NCBI GenBank assembly: GCA_944319925.1
Contig: CALUFQ010000014.1
Span: forward strand, 1-61,163
Direction of reading: 5' to 3'
DNA length: 61,163 nucleotides
DNA from: an uncultured Paraprevotella sp.
GTDB lineage: Bacteria; Bacteroidota; Bacteroidia; Bacteroidales; Bacteroidaceae
Positions 33,240 to 41,780 of this stretch are shown piece by piece. Below the pieces are notes generated by a model that was given only the letters and a program-made list of their open reading frames with translations, was not told the origin of the DNA and made no database searches. The first letter of the stretch is position 1; every line of letters starts with the position of its first letter. Both the position numbers and the translations under genes were made by a program.

Positions 33240-34139
33240 ATGAAAATCATAGCTGTAGTCGTGACTTATAACCGCTTGGCATTGTTGAAACGTAACGTTT
33301 CCTGCCTGAGGCGGAACAAGCCGGTGGACACCATCATCGTGGTGAACAACGGGAGTACGGACGGAACGGGGGAATGGTTGTCCGGCCAGCAGGGCATTGT
33401 GGTAATCTCCCAAGAGAATGTCGGAGGCTCGGGCGGATTTTACACCGGAATGCAGGCCGCTTGCCGGGCCGGGGCCGATTGGATTTGGTGTATGGATGAC
33501 GATGTCTTTCCGCGCGAGGATTGCATGGAGCGTATGTTGCCTTATACGGGCAATCCCGAAACAGGGATATTGGCCCCGCGCCGTTTGATGGAAGGGCGGG
33601 TTTTCACCAACGATTTCTTGTCTTTCAATCTGACGAATCCGTTTGCGTCCATGTATCATGAGCGTTTGGCCAAAATGCAGGTGGACGCTCCGGTGGAAAT
33701 CAGCGGCACGGCTTTCGAAGGTTTGTTTGTCCGGCGCGAAGTGGTGGACAAAATCGGCTTTCCAAACAGGGAACTTTTCATTTTCTGTGATGACACGGAC
33801 TATTGCCTGCGCGCGGTTTCAGCCGGTTATAAGATATTGTATATCCCTGACGCCCTGATGGATAAGGAAAAATTCTTTTCCAACGATACGTGGGCGGAGC
33901 GCAATAAGAAGAAAAAGTGGAAGCGTTTTTATCAAATCCGTAATTCGGCCTATTTGAATCACCGTTATGGCCGTAATTGGGCGGTGAGGTACCTCCGTGG
34001 CTTCAACAATGTGCTCGGTTATTTGGTTGTCGCTGTGTTCACGGCACCTTTCTCGGATGCTTACCGCTGGAGCGACTTGCCACGTTTATGGAAAGCTTAC
34101 CGGGACGGGGTGCGTGAGAGGTTAGGAAAGATGCAATGA
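33240..34139 (+). CDS. GT2 family glycosyltransferase (galactofuranosyl/rhamnosyl-transferase type)
   Basis: A 299-residue glycosyltransferase. It begins MKIIAVVVTYNRLALLKRN and has IIVVNNGSTDGT, NVGGSGGFYTGM and the metal-binding WIWCMDDDVFP. The GGSGGF segment together with DDD is typical of galactofuranosyl- and rhamnosyl-transferases, which fits the glf gene in the same operon. A later FCDDTDYCLRAVSAGYKI segment supplies the catalytic acid region. The ATG at 33240 is the family start; the frame runs on upstream through the kinase-like gene but is not glycosyltransferase-like there. Confidence 0.9.
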   Translation: MKIIAVVVTYNRLALLKRNVSCLRRNKPVDTIIVVNNGSTDGTGEWLSGQQGIVVISQENVGGSGGFYTGMQAACRAGADWIWCMDDDVFPREDCMERMLPYTGNPETGILAPRRLMEGRVFTNDFLSFNLTNPFASMYHERLAKMQVDAPVEISGTAFEGLFVRREVVDKIGFPNRELFIFCDDTDYCLRAVSAGYKILYIPDALMDKEKFFSNDTWAERNKKKKWKRFYQIRNSAYLNHRYGRNWAVRYLRGFNNVLGYLVVAVFTAPFSDAYRWSDLPRLWKAYRDGVRERLGKMQ

Positions 34140-35131
34140 CAGGAAAAATAGTTGGAACGATGGAAAAGAAGCAGCCTTTGGTCAGTGTGGTCATCCCTAA
34201 TTACAATTATGCGCGCTATCTGACGCGGCGTATAGAATCGGTGTTGCAACAAACTTTCACGGATTATGAGCTTATCCTTTTGGATGATGCTTCCACGGAC
34301 GGAAGTGTGGAGGTGCTGGAGCGGTTTCGCGGCCATGAGCATGTTTCTCAGCTCGTTGTCAATAGGGAAAATTCGGGGAGTCCTTTCGTACAATGGTTAC
34401 GGGGCATACGGCTTGCACGTGGGAAATATGTGTGGATCGCGGAAGCCGATGACGATGCCCGTCCGGACTTCTTGGAAACCTGCGTCTCCTTGGCGGAACA
34501 CTATGACGACGTGGCGGTCTGCTTTGCCGGGTCGGAACTATTTGATGCGGATGGTAGGGTGGAACAGCGTGACGTGAACCATTGGGGCAGGCGGGGAAAG
34601 AAACTTTGTGCTTGTTTCGACGGGAAGGCATACGCGGAACATAACCTGTATTGGAAGAATTACATCATCAATGCCAGCGGCGCGATTTTCCGGCGCGATT
34701 ATGCGTTGCGGTTGCCGGACATGTCCTTCGTTACGATGCGTTTCTGTGGCGATTGGATGTTTTGGTTCGAGATGGCGTTGCAAGGAAAGGTCGTGGAGGT
34801 TTATCGGAAACTGAATTTTTTTCGCCAGCATCCTGCGAAAGCGACTGTAGCTTCACATAACCATGGGGACGGTATAAGGGAAGATGTGCAAATCGTCAGG
34901 AGGATGGAGTCGTGCCTCCCGGCATTGCCGATGTATAAGAAACGTTTGCGCCGGGGGTTGCTGTTTCGCAAAATCAGGCGGATGCACCTTTCGAGGGATG
35001 AGCAGGAGAAGCTGTATGCTTACCTTTCCGACACTCTTCAATCAGGAGTGGCTGACTATTGGCTGGAACGACGTAACCAGTTCTTGAGGTTGTTTCCCTG
35101 GGTGGTGACGGCGAAAAAGGATCGTTTGTAG
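34136..35131 (+). CDS. GT2 family glycosyltransferase
   Basis: A 331-residue inverting glycosyltransferase. Motifs are LVSVVIPNYNYARYLTRRIESVLQQ, YELILLDDASTDGS, VWIAEADDDARPDFL (DDD metal site), and WFEMALQGKVVEVYRKLNFFRQH. It overlaps the previous gene by ATGA. A start at 34160 (MEKKQPL) gives the more typical family N-terminus and is possible. It ends the first part of the glycan operon. Confidence 0.9.
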   Translation: MTGKIVGTMEKKQPLVSVVIPNYNYARYLTRRIESVLQQTFTDYELILLDDASTDGSVEVLERFRGHEHVSQLVVNRENSGSPFVQWLRGIRLARGKYVWIAEADDDARPDFLETCVSLAEHYDDVAVCFAGSELFDADGRVEQRDVNHWGRRGKKLCACFDGKAYAEHNLYWKNYIINASGAIFRRDYALRLPDMSFVTMRFCGDWMFWFEMALQGKVVEVYRKLNFFRQHPAKATVASHNHGDGIREDVQIVRRMESCLPALPMYKKRLRRGLLFRKIRRMHLSRDEQEKLYAYLSDTLQSGVADYWLERRNQFLRLFPWVVTAKKDRL

Positions 35132-35330
35132 TGTCGTGTTTAATCGGGATGTTTTTTAAAAGTAAAGTTTCTAATGGTGTCAGTAAGACATCTTCCATCC
35201 TTTCCGGGTGGACTCTTCCGGGTCTCCTTGTGAAAATCATGGCGGGAGGAGCGTCGTTTCCTCTCTCTTCACTGTAGCCGTTTCGTCTTCTTTTATTGCA
35301 TTGTTCCTTTGTTGTCATCAATTAATTATG

Positions 35331-35338
35331 TACCTTTG
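35331..35338 (+). promoter_or_regulatory. Putative -7 element of the DUF5672 glycosyltransferase gene
   Basis: TACCTTTG followed by CTTCC, 72 bp before the ATG at 35411. The 280 bp gap before that gene and this motif suggest a separate transcript. Confidence 0.45.
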
Positions 35339-35410
35339 CTTCCGGTCGTTTATGCTTTCTCAAAAGAGGCATTCAAGGATTTATATGTTGTCGGAAATCT
35401 GATAAAATAG

Positions 35411-36220
35411 ATGGAACTACGGATGAAAAAGATGTTGCTAAAGGTGGTGATTCCTTTTTATAAGGAAAATATTGCGACGTGGGAACATGCGGCATTGGAT
35501 AACAACCTCCGCATGCTTTCTGCGTATCCAATATGTTTCCTTTATCCTCGTGGATTGAATATGGAGAAGTATGCTCAGGCTCACCCGCAAGCCGAACTCG
35601 TTGAAGTGTCTCCTGATTGGTTGGGGACGAAACGGGGAATCCAGGGATATAACGAAATGATGATGTCCAAGAGTTTCTATGATTTGTTTTCCGATTGCGA
35701 GTATATCTTGATTTGCCACACTGATGCCTGGATATTCCGGGATGAATTGGCAGAATGGTGTGCCAAAGGATACGATTTGGTGGCTGCGCCTTGGCCAATG
35801 CGTCCGCGTTATCGTCATTTCCCGTTGAAACAGTTTATATGGTTGAAAGGGAAAATTTCCGAATTCGGAGGCGGCATTTCCCGGGTGCGGATGTATGGGC
35901 GCATCGGTAATGGTGGCTTGTGTTTGCGAAAAGTTTCGGCTTTTGCTGATGCTTGTGTTCGGTATGCTGATGTGGTTGCGGATTTTAACCGCCATTCGGA
36001 CGGGATGCATAACGAAGATATTTTTTGGGCTTTGGTGCCTGAGGGATTCTGTTATCCGGATGTGGAAACAGCCATGTCTTTCGCATTTGACTTGAAACCA
36101 AGGTTATGCTATGAGTTGAATGGTTGCCGTCTCCCAATGGGATGCCACGGTTTCATGCACAAAAGCCGTGTGGGCTTTTGGGAAAAGTTCGTTCCGTGCA
36201 TAGAAAATGGGATTCAATAG
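35411..36220 (+). CDS. DUF5672-family putative glycosyltransferase
   Basis: A 269-residue protein of the DUF5672 group, thought to be glycosyltransferases. Visible are KVVIPFYKENIATWEH, the YILICHTDAWIFRDEL strand with an HTD metal-site-like triplet, GRIGNGGLCLRKVSAF and HNEDIFWAL. It ends with TAG directly abutting the stop codon of the convergent GT8 gene: no base lies between the two genes. The real start may be the second ATG (35423, MKKMLLKVVIP). Confidence 0.8.
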   Translation: MELRMKKMLLKVVIPFYKENIATWEHAALDNNLRMLSAYPICFLYPRGLNMEKYAQAHPQAELVEVSPDWLGTKRGIQGYNEMMMSKSFYDLFSDCEYILICHTDAWIFRDELAEWCAKGYDLVAAPWPMRPRYRHFPLKQFIWLKGKISEFGGGISRVRMYGRIGNGGLCLRKVSAFADACVRYADVVADFNRHSDGMHNEDIFWALVPEGFCYPDVETAMSFAFDLKPRLCYELNGCRLPMGCHGFMHKSRVGFWEKFVPCIENGIQ

Positions 36221-37162
36221 TTATCTTTCCTGTCGTTCTTTCAATTGTGCAAGGTTGATGTATTTGGGCTTTCTCAAGCCTGCATGAAAAGGCAAGAGGC
36301 GAAAAAAACGTTTTATGCGTTGGACGGGGCTGTGCCAAGGGCGTTCGCCTTTCCATGGAGTCAAGTCCAGATATTTGAAGTATTCATTCCGCAGAGGGTG
36401 TTGGCTGTCGTAGTCCCAAGGCTTGCGGTTGGTGTAGTGCAGGATGACGGGATGCTTCAGCTCCTCGGCATGGACGTTGTACCATTCACTGGAAAACGCT
36501 TTGGTGTTCCGGTAAAATCCGTCTTGCATGTTCCATTTCAGAGGCACGAAAGTTTTGTGTTGGTAAAGCAAGCTATTTAGCAGGTCCTGGTCGTTGAAGA
36601 GGATTCGTTCAGGATACTTGTGAAAGTAGTCCGCACAAGCCTTTGGCACATTATGGGTGCGCCAATATTCAAGGTTGATGAGCAGTACGCCTGCGTTGAA
36701 GTAAGAGTATTCCATGGGATATTGCAGAATATCATACCTGTGAGCTTCCTTGCATCCTGTGTCTTCTACGGCCGCGGCACCGATGTCGTCAAGAGCTATG
36801 TCGTAGAACGGGCGGATATTTCCCAACACGACAATATCACAATCTAGATATAGCACCCGTTCGATGTCTCGTGGCAAGATATCCGAAAGAAGGCAACGGT
36901 AATATGTCGCCATGGAAATCCGTTTGCTGAATTTTCTGATTTCAAATCCTTTCAGAAGTTCTAGGGATGGTGGGTAGAACGCGATGTGGTTTTGATATTG
37001 TGCACAGAGGTTTTCGAGCGTTTTTTGCAGGCTCTCTTGCAGGTTGTCGGCAATGACATGAACCATGAACTGTTCTTTCTTGTTGTTTTCGAACAGAGAC
37101 ACGAGGGTCACGGCGCAGTGCCGCACGTAGTTGCTGTCGATGTTGCAGGCGATATGTATCAT
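36221..37162 (-). CDS. GT8 family glycosyltransferase
   Basis: A 313-residue retaining glycosyltransferase, as used in LPS core synthesis (WaaI/WaaJ type). Motifs are IHIACNIDSNYVRHCAVTLVSL, MATYYRCLLSDILP, VLYLDCDIVVLGNI (DxD site), YFNAGVLLINLEYWR and the late HYTNRKPWDY. A basic C-terminal tail (VQRIKRFFRLLPFHAGLRK) could bind the membrane. It follows the GT90 gene by 6 bp on the minus strand and is probably co-transcribed with it. Confidence 0.93.
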   Translation of the reverse strand: MIHIACNIDSNYVRHCAVTLVSLFENNKKEQFMVHVIADNLQESLQKTLENLCAQYQNHIAFYPPSLELLKGFEIRKFSKRISMATYYRCLLSDILPRDIERVLYLDCDIVVLGNIRPFYDIALDDIGAAAVEDTGCKEAHRYDILQYPMEYSYFNAGVLLINLEYWRTHNVPKACADYFHKYPERILFNDQDLLNSLLYQHKTFVPLKWNMQDGFYRNTKAFSSEWYNVHAEELKHPVILHYTNRKPWDYDSQHPLRNEYFKYLDLTPWKGERPWHSPVQRIKRFFRLLPFHAGLRKPKYINLAQLKERQER

Positions 37163-37168
37163 GTGGTT

Positions 37169-38179
37169 TTATTTTTGTCCGGAGAGTTGGAAATATTTGT
37201 CCATCACGAGCAATGAGATGAGTTCTTCCCGTTTGTGGTCCTGGAATTGGCGCACATATTCGTGGGCGTGGCGGATAATCTCCTCCGCTTCGTCCGGATG
37301 CTCGATGTAATGTCGCAGTTTCTCAGGCAGGTCGGCAAAGTCTTCACGTACTTCTATGTAGTGGTAGCCGGGACGGAGTGTCCCTTCCATGAACCATGTC
37401 TCGCACGTGGGACGCGTCATGACGGCCAACGAGTTGGAAGACATGACCCATTTCAGGTTCGAGGCCACGTCGTTTCCTTCGAGTGCCATGATGAATTTGT
37501 AATCCAAATGTTCGCGGATGGTTCTTTTGGGGGTCATCCATTCTTCCGGGCATCCTTCGTTGCGTCCCACCACGCCGCAGTCGAACATCGGATGGCCGAA
37601 ATACATTTCCAGGAACTTTGTCCGCACCCGGCTTTGGCGGATTTTTCCCCTGAAGATGGCCATGTCTTTTTTCTCACGGAAGGGGATGGGGTCGTGCACG
37701 AACATGAAGTGGCGCAACTTGTCCAGTTTGAGGATGACGGAGTTGCTGTTGTTCCCCTCCAGCAACCGGCTTTTCACAATGGTGGGTTCTTCCGGTGTGA
37801 AATAAACGTCTCCGGGGCAGAAATTCCAACGGAAATCCTTGGGAAACCAACGGGTCACGTCGTGTTGGTCAAGGTAGTAGGCGGTGTGGAACATGTCCCG
37901 CTTGTAGTCGCCTATCCGTCCGGTGTAGTGCAGCCAACTGCGCGATTTCTCCACCTTGTCCTCGTCTTTGATGTGGAAAGAGGTCTGGAGTTTGATATAG
38001 TAGTCCACTCGATTTCGGATATATTCCGCGTCCGGCCTCTTGTGGGCTTCAGCCAGCATGGTGGGCAACCTGTGGCGGTAGAGGCTATCCGGCACGGCCA
38101 TTCCCATGAAGCCGGAGAGGAAGTTCAGGAACTTGTTCGGTTTGCCGCTTTTTAGCTTGTATGTGATGCTGTCGCCCAT
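37169..38179 (-). CDS. GT90 (CAP10/LpsA-like) glycosyltransferase
   Basis: A 336-residue glycosyltransferase of family 90, found in LPS and capsule synthesis. Visible are WLHYTGRIGDYKRDMFHTAYYLDQ, VKSRLLEGNNSNSVILKLD, DMAIFRGKIRQSRVRTKFLEM and the conserved HLDYKFIMALEGNDVASNLKWVMSSNSLAVM with TWFMEGTLRPGYHYIEV. The ATG at 38179 is preferred; an upstream in-frame GTG at 38206 would add nine residues. The promoter motif TAATTTTG lies at 38238-38245. Confidence 0.9.
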   Translation of the reverse strand: MGDSITYKLKSGKPNKFLNFLSGFMGMAVPDSLYRHRLPTMLAEAHKRPDAEYIRNRVDYYIKLQTSFHIKDEDKVEKSRSWLHYTGRIGDYKRDMFHTAYYLDQHDVTRWFPKDFRWNFCPGDVYFTPEEPTIVKSRLLEGNNSNSVILKLDKLRHFMFVHDPIPFREKKDMAIFRGKIRQSRVRTKFLEMYFGHPMFDCGVVGRNEGCPEEWMTPKRTIREHLDYKFIMALEGNDVASNLKWVMSSNSLAVMTRPTCETWFMEGTLRPGYHYIEVREDFADLPEKLRHYIEHPDEAEEIIRHAHEYVRQFQDHKREELISLLVMDKYFQLSGQK

Positions 38180-38206
38180 GTGTTTTCTGTCTTTAAGAAA
38201 ATGCAC

Positions 38207-38705
38207 TCTCTTGCGAAGAGATATACCGATGCAAAAGCAAAATTACATATTTAATTGAAAATAACAAAGAAACGACTTCGCAAAAACATGGTATTCCTTT
38301 TTACTTTAACTTTTTTATCCATATTGTTTTGGCATATTTGTATGTAAGCCATTGGTTGTCTGCGAAGAGACAGACCGGAAAAGTGGTATGAGTAACAGAA
38401 AAACAAAACTGCGGAGGATGGTAATGTTTGTTAAAGTAGTAATTCTTTTTTGTATTGGGCATGTTGCAACATGTGGGTTTGCGGCGTTGAATGATAATCG
38501 CGGCGGCCTGCCCGAATATCCGGGCATCATGCACATCCACTTGCGTGAGTTCCTTATGACCGATTTTTGATGTCATGGTGAGCCACCTGTTTTGTCTCGT
38601 CTTTCAAAGTAAGATATACTTCGATGAGCCAATAAGATACCTTGCTTGCAAAGTGAGTGCTATTTCTATTGCGAACAAAGTTCTTGTTTGTTCTGCGCTG
38701 AGGTT
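38207..38705 (-). other. Intergenic region, AT-rich, with the GT90 promoter
   Basis: About 500 bp without a well-supported gene. It holds the minus-strand -7 motif at 38238-38245, a weak plus-strand reading frame at 38388-38570 and a hairpin GCCCG(AATATC)CGGGC near 38510. The right part (38580-38700) is between the end of the helicase gene and that frame and shows nothing I can name. Confidence 0.4.
38388..38570 (+). CDS. Possible small protein, unknown (weak)
   Basis: A 60-residue frame starting MSNRKTKLRRMVMFVKVVILFCIGH, a basic start followed by a hydrophobic stretch, then ALNDNRGGLPEYPGIMHIHLREF. The second half has an ordinary protein-like composition, and the frame could be a small membrane-associated protein or the broken end of a larger gene. 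No ribosome-binding site stands out. I do not recognise it. Confidence 0.25.
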   Translation: MSNRKTKLRRMVMFVKVVILFCIGHVATCGFAALNDNRGGLPEYPGIMHIHLREFLMTDF

Positions 38706-41700
38706 TTACTGCCGCAACGTGCGTTCTTCCCCGATGAAATCCAACAGCTCGCGGTAGGCTTCGCATTGCCTGAGTACCGTTTCGTCGCCGATGAGGAAAA
38801 ATTGCTTGCGGGCGCGGGTCAGGGCCACGTTGAGTTTGCGGTCCACCATTTGTCCGTCTTCTGCGGGCACAGGCTCTGAGAGCAAGGCGAGTTGGTCTTC
38901 CCGGCAGACGGTGGCACTGAAGATGATGACGTCGCGCTGGCTGCCTTGGAAGCGTTCTACGGTGTCTATGGTCAGCTCGCCGATGTCGGGAAGGTTGAGC
39001 GGGGCGAGGGCTTGCCGCATGCAGGCGATTTGTGCACGGAAGGGGACGATGATGCCGATGTGGCGCGACAGTTGTCCGCTTATTCCGTCGTGGAGATGGC
39101 GCAGGATGCTGATGATTCGTGCCGCCGTGTCGGCTTCGCGCGGATTGCTTTTTTGATGGAATCGGCCTTCTTCCGGCATGGTGGGGACGAATCCGATGCG
39201 GGTGTGCGACACGAATGTGGTCCACGGGTCTTGTCCGTTTGCCATCGTGAGTGTTTCTTCCTGGTGCGGGAGGGGAACGGCGGCCAATTTTCCTCCGTAG
39301 AATTTTCGATTGACAAAATCGCTGATTTCCGGGTGCATGCGTCCTTGCCGGTGGAGCATGGCCACGGCTTCTTTTTCTGTGCCTTGCATGCGCGAAAGGT
39401 TGTGGAGCCGTTCGAAAAGCGAGTTGCGACAGTCCGTAAGTCCGATGGCTTGCAGTTCGGGGTCATCCACACGGGAGTCCTCCTGGGGTTGTATGACAAC
39501 GGCGGGAAGTTGTTTGTGGTCTCCTATGAGGATGAATTTGCCAATGGCGCAGCGCGACAGGTTATAATCTCCGTGATGGGCTTCCGTCGTGGCGCAGAGC
39601 AGGGGGAGGAGTTGTGGCTCAAGCACCTGTGAGGCTTCGTCCACAAGGGCGATGTCTATCGGTTTCAGGGCGAACAGCTCGGTTCGTGCGCAAAGGCTGC
39701 TGACCGTGCCGCAGAAGACGCGCACGGGTGCCAGTCGTTCGTAAATCTCGCGGCGCGACGCGGCCCCTCCGATGGCTTGTTGCATTAGTTTTGGACGGAA
39801 TTCGGGGGCGCAGCAGTCTTCCTGGCCGATGCGGATGTAGTCCGGCATAGGCTCCAGGGCGGAGAGCATGGCGCAGATTTCGTCCACGGCCCGGTTGGTG
39901 TAGGCCATGAGCAGGATGTTTTTTTGCGGCGTGTCGGCAAGGAACTCTTCGACCATGGCTTTCAGGGCAACGGAAGTTTTGCCAGTGCCGGGAGGCCCCA
40001 CGAGCAGGAAATAGTTGTCAGCTTTCTTGGCCTGCAGGAGGATGTGGCCGATAGCCTTGTCCGGGTAATTGCGATGGAGGGTGGCTGTCCGGGAAAAGGA
40101 TGGCAACCGTTGCCCTAAGAGAAGTTCCCGCCGTTCCTTAGGGGCTTTCAGTAGTTGGAATAGTCCGCGATAGGCTTGGTTGAAAGTGGCATCCATGTAT
40201 CCCGGTTCGATGGCATAGCGGCTCTTTTGCGGGAACACGTCGGCGTGGCGTTGCTTGTAGGCCAGTTTCAGGTGGATGCTCTGTGGCTGGATGTTTTCCA
40301 CCGTGCAGCGGAAAAACTGTTTGTGGGCCACGGTGTCCCGGTTGTCGTTCCGTTCGTAGAGCATCACCATGTCGCCTGCGCGGAAATCGGGTAGGAAGTC
40401 GGTCCCGTAATCGGGCAGGCCGGCGGAGAACCCCGTCACGGCTCCTTCCTCGTCGGTTTCCGGATGAAGTTCCAGGTCGGTGAGGATGTGTCCTTCTTGC
40501 AGTTTGTCCTGAAGGCTTCCCCGCCATGTTTCCGCGAATCCGCCGGGGGAATGTCCGCCCGCGCTTCCTTCCTTGGCCAGGAATTGTTCGCGTTCCATGA
40601 ACGCCAGGAAACGGTGGAAGTAGGCGGCTTCCACGCCTTCGGCCTGTTTGAGCGGGGCGAGGATTTCCATGATGCCGGGGCGCAGGTAGCGCAGGTAGAA
40701 ATTGTCCCGTCGCCCCATGAGATTGATTTGTTCTTCTCTGAGCTCATCCACGATTTGCCGCGATTCCCCATTGCGCAACCTGCGTTCAAGGTGCAGGATG
40801 GCATTGCGCAGGGCAATGGCGCGGCGGATGTCCTCGCGTGGCATGTCGATGGCATAGCATTGCGGGTAGCGGGAGTAAAAAAGGAACGATTGCACCTCAT
40901 CGCGGGAAAGCCCCATGTTGTAATGCAGGATTTCCTTGTAGAGCGCCATTTGCATCTGATGTTCATATTTGGGCGTCCGCACCGGGTATTCGTCGGCCTT
41001 CCCGCTTTTCAGCTCAATCAGCTTTTCCCCGTTTCCTGCCAGCAAGTCCATGCGTCCTTGCAGCCCGAGGGCTTCACAGAGGAAGGCGGGTTCCAGTTGC
41101 ACTTGTGCGTGTTTCGTGTCTATCCGGGCGATGCCGAAATGGTGCCGCACGTTGTCGCGGATGTGGTGGAATTGTTGTCGGCAACGGTCGAAAAAATCGC
41201 GGTCGATGTCCGGCAGGGTGGACCAGGCCAGCGGGTCGTGGCGGAAACTCTGCCTGATGGAACGCAGGTAGAGGGTTTCTTCGTCGGTGCCTGCTTCGCT
41301 TTCCGGTTCGTTCACACAGTCATCAAGGAACTGGTTGGCGGCGTTACCCATTTGTATGGCAGCCGATCGGGGAGACGGGCTGAACTTGAATAAAAAATAG
41401 GTGTAGGGTGAATGCCCGTATGGCTTCATGCAGGCACAAAGTGCGGTAATGTCGATAAGGAAGTCCGGCTCCAGTACGAACAGCTCCGGAAAAAGGATTT
41501 GCCGGACGAGCCCGTTTTCGGCTTCTGTGGATTTCACTTCTACGGACAGCAGGTTGAGTTGGGCACCTTCATAGAGTTGTCCGGCCAAAGCAGCGAATGC
41601 GCCGGACGATTCCGTGGCATAACGTGCTTCCACTATGCCGCCCTCTCCGTGGCTCATGTCCCGCCCATAGATGGAACGGTTGTCCCATCGGGTCACGGTG

Positions 41701-41780
41701 AGGCGTATGCGTTGTTCGAATGGGGCATAGCGGTGCCTGTCTTGTGGCTGCGGAGTCTGTTTTTCGTCTCGGCGTGTCAT
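38706..41780 (-). CDS. Dna2-like fused PD-(D/E)XK nuclease and superfamily 1 helicase
   Basis: A 1024-residue DNA-processing enzyme. A RecB/Cas4-like nuclease domain lies at ~residues 225-290, with GRMDLLAGNGEKLIELKSGKADE (D..ELK) and a following QMQMALY motif. An SF1 helicase core fills the C-terminal half: Walker A LLVGPPGTGKTSVALKAM (~residue 595), IALVDEASQVLEPQLLPLL (motif II DEAS), FILIGDHKQLPAVV (motif III), IIVPFRAQI and TIDTVERFQGSQRDVIIFS (motif V), and KLNVALTRARKQFFLIGD (motif VI). The architecture resembles Dna2 and UPF1-like nuclease-helicases and suggests a role in replication or repair. The ATG at 41780 overlaps the upstream transglycosylase stop by ATGA. Confidence 0.88.
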   Translation of the reverse strand: MTRRDEKQTPQPQDRHRYAPFEQRIRLTVTRWDNRSIYGRDMSHGEGGIVEARYATESSGAFAALAGQLYEGAQLNLLSVEVKSTEAENGLVRQILFPELFVLEPDFLIDITALCACMKPYGHSPYTYFLFKFSPSPRSAAIQMGNAANQFLDDCVNEPESEAGTDEETLYLRSIRQSFRHDPLAWSTLPDIDRDFFDRCRQQFHHIRDNVRHHFGIARIDTKHAQVQLEPAFLCEALGLQGRMDLLAGNGEKLIELKSGKADEYPVRTPKYEHQMQMALYKEILHYNMGLSRDEVQSFLFYSRYPQCYAIDMPREDIRRAIALRNAILHLERRLRNGESRQIVDELREEQINLMGRRDNFYLRYLRPGIMEILAPLKQAEGVEAAYFHRFLAFMEREQFLAKEGSAGGHSPGGFAETWRGSLQDKLQEGHILTDLELHPETDEEGAVTGFSAGLPDYGTDFLPDFRAGDMVMLYERNDNRDTVAHKQFFRCTVENIQPQSIHLKLAYKQRHADVFPQKSRYAIEPGYMDATFNQAYRGLFQLLKAPKERRELLLGQRLPSFSRTATLHRNYPDKAIGHILLQAKKADNYFLLVGPPGTGKTSVALKAMVEEFLADTPQKNILLMAYTNRAVDEICAMLSALEPMPDYIRIGQEDCCAPEFRPKLMQQAIGGAASRREIYERLAPVRVFCGTVSSLCARTELFALKPIDIALVDEASQVLEPQLLPLLCATTEAHHGDYNLSRCAIGKFILIGDHKQLPAVVIQPQEDSRVDDPELQAIGLTDCRNSLFERLHNLSRMQGTEKEAVAMLHRQGRMHPEISDFVNRKFYGGKLAAVPLPHQEETLTMANGQDPWTTFVSHTRIGFVPTMPEEGRFHQKSNPREADTAARIISILRHLHDGISGQLSRHIGIIVPFRAQIACMRQALAPLNLPDIGELTIDTVERFQGSQRDVIIFSATVCREDQLALLSEPVPAEDGQMVDRKLNVALTRARKQFFLIGDETVLRQCEAYRELLDFIGEERTLRQ

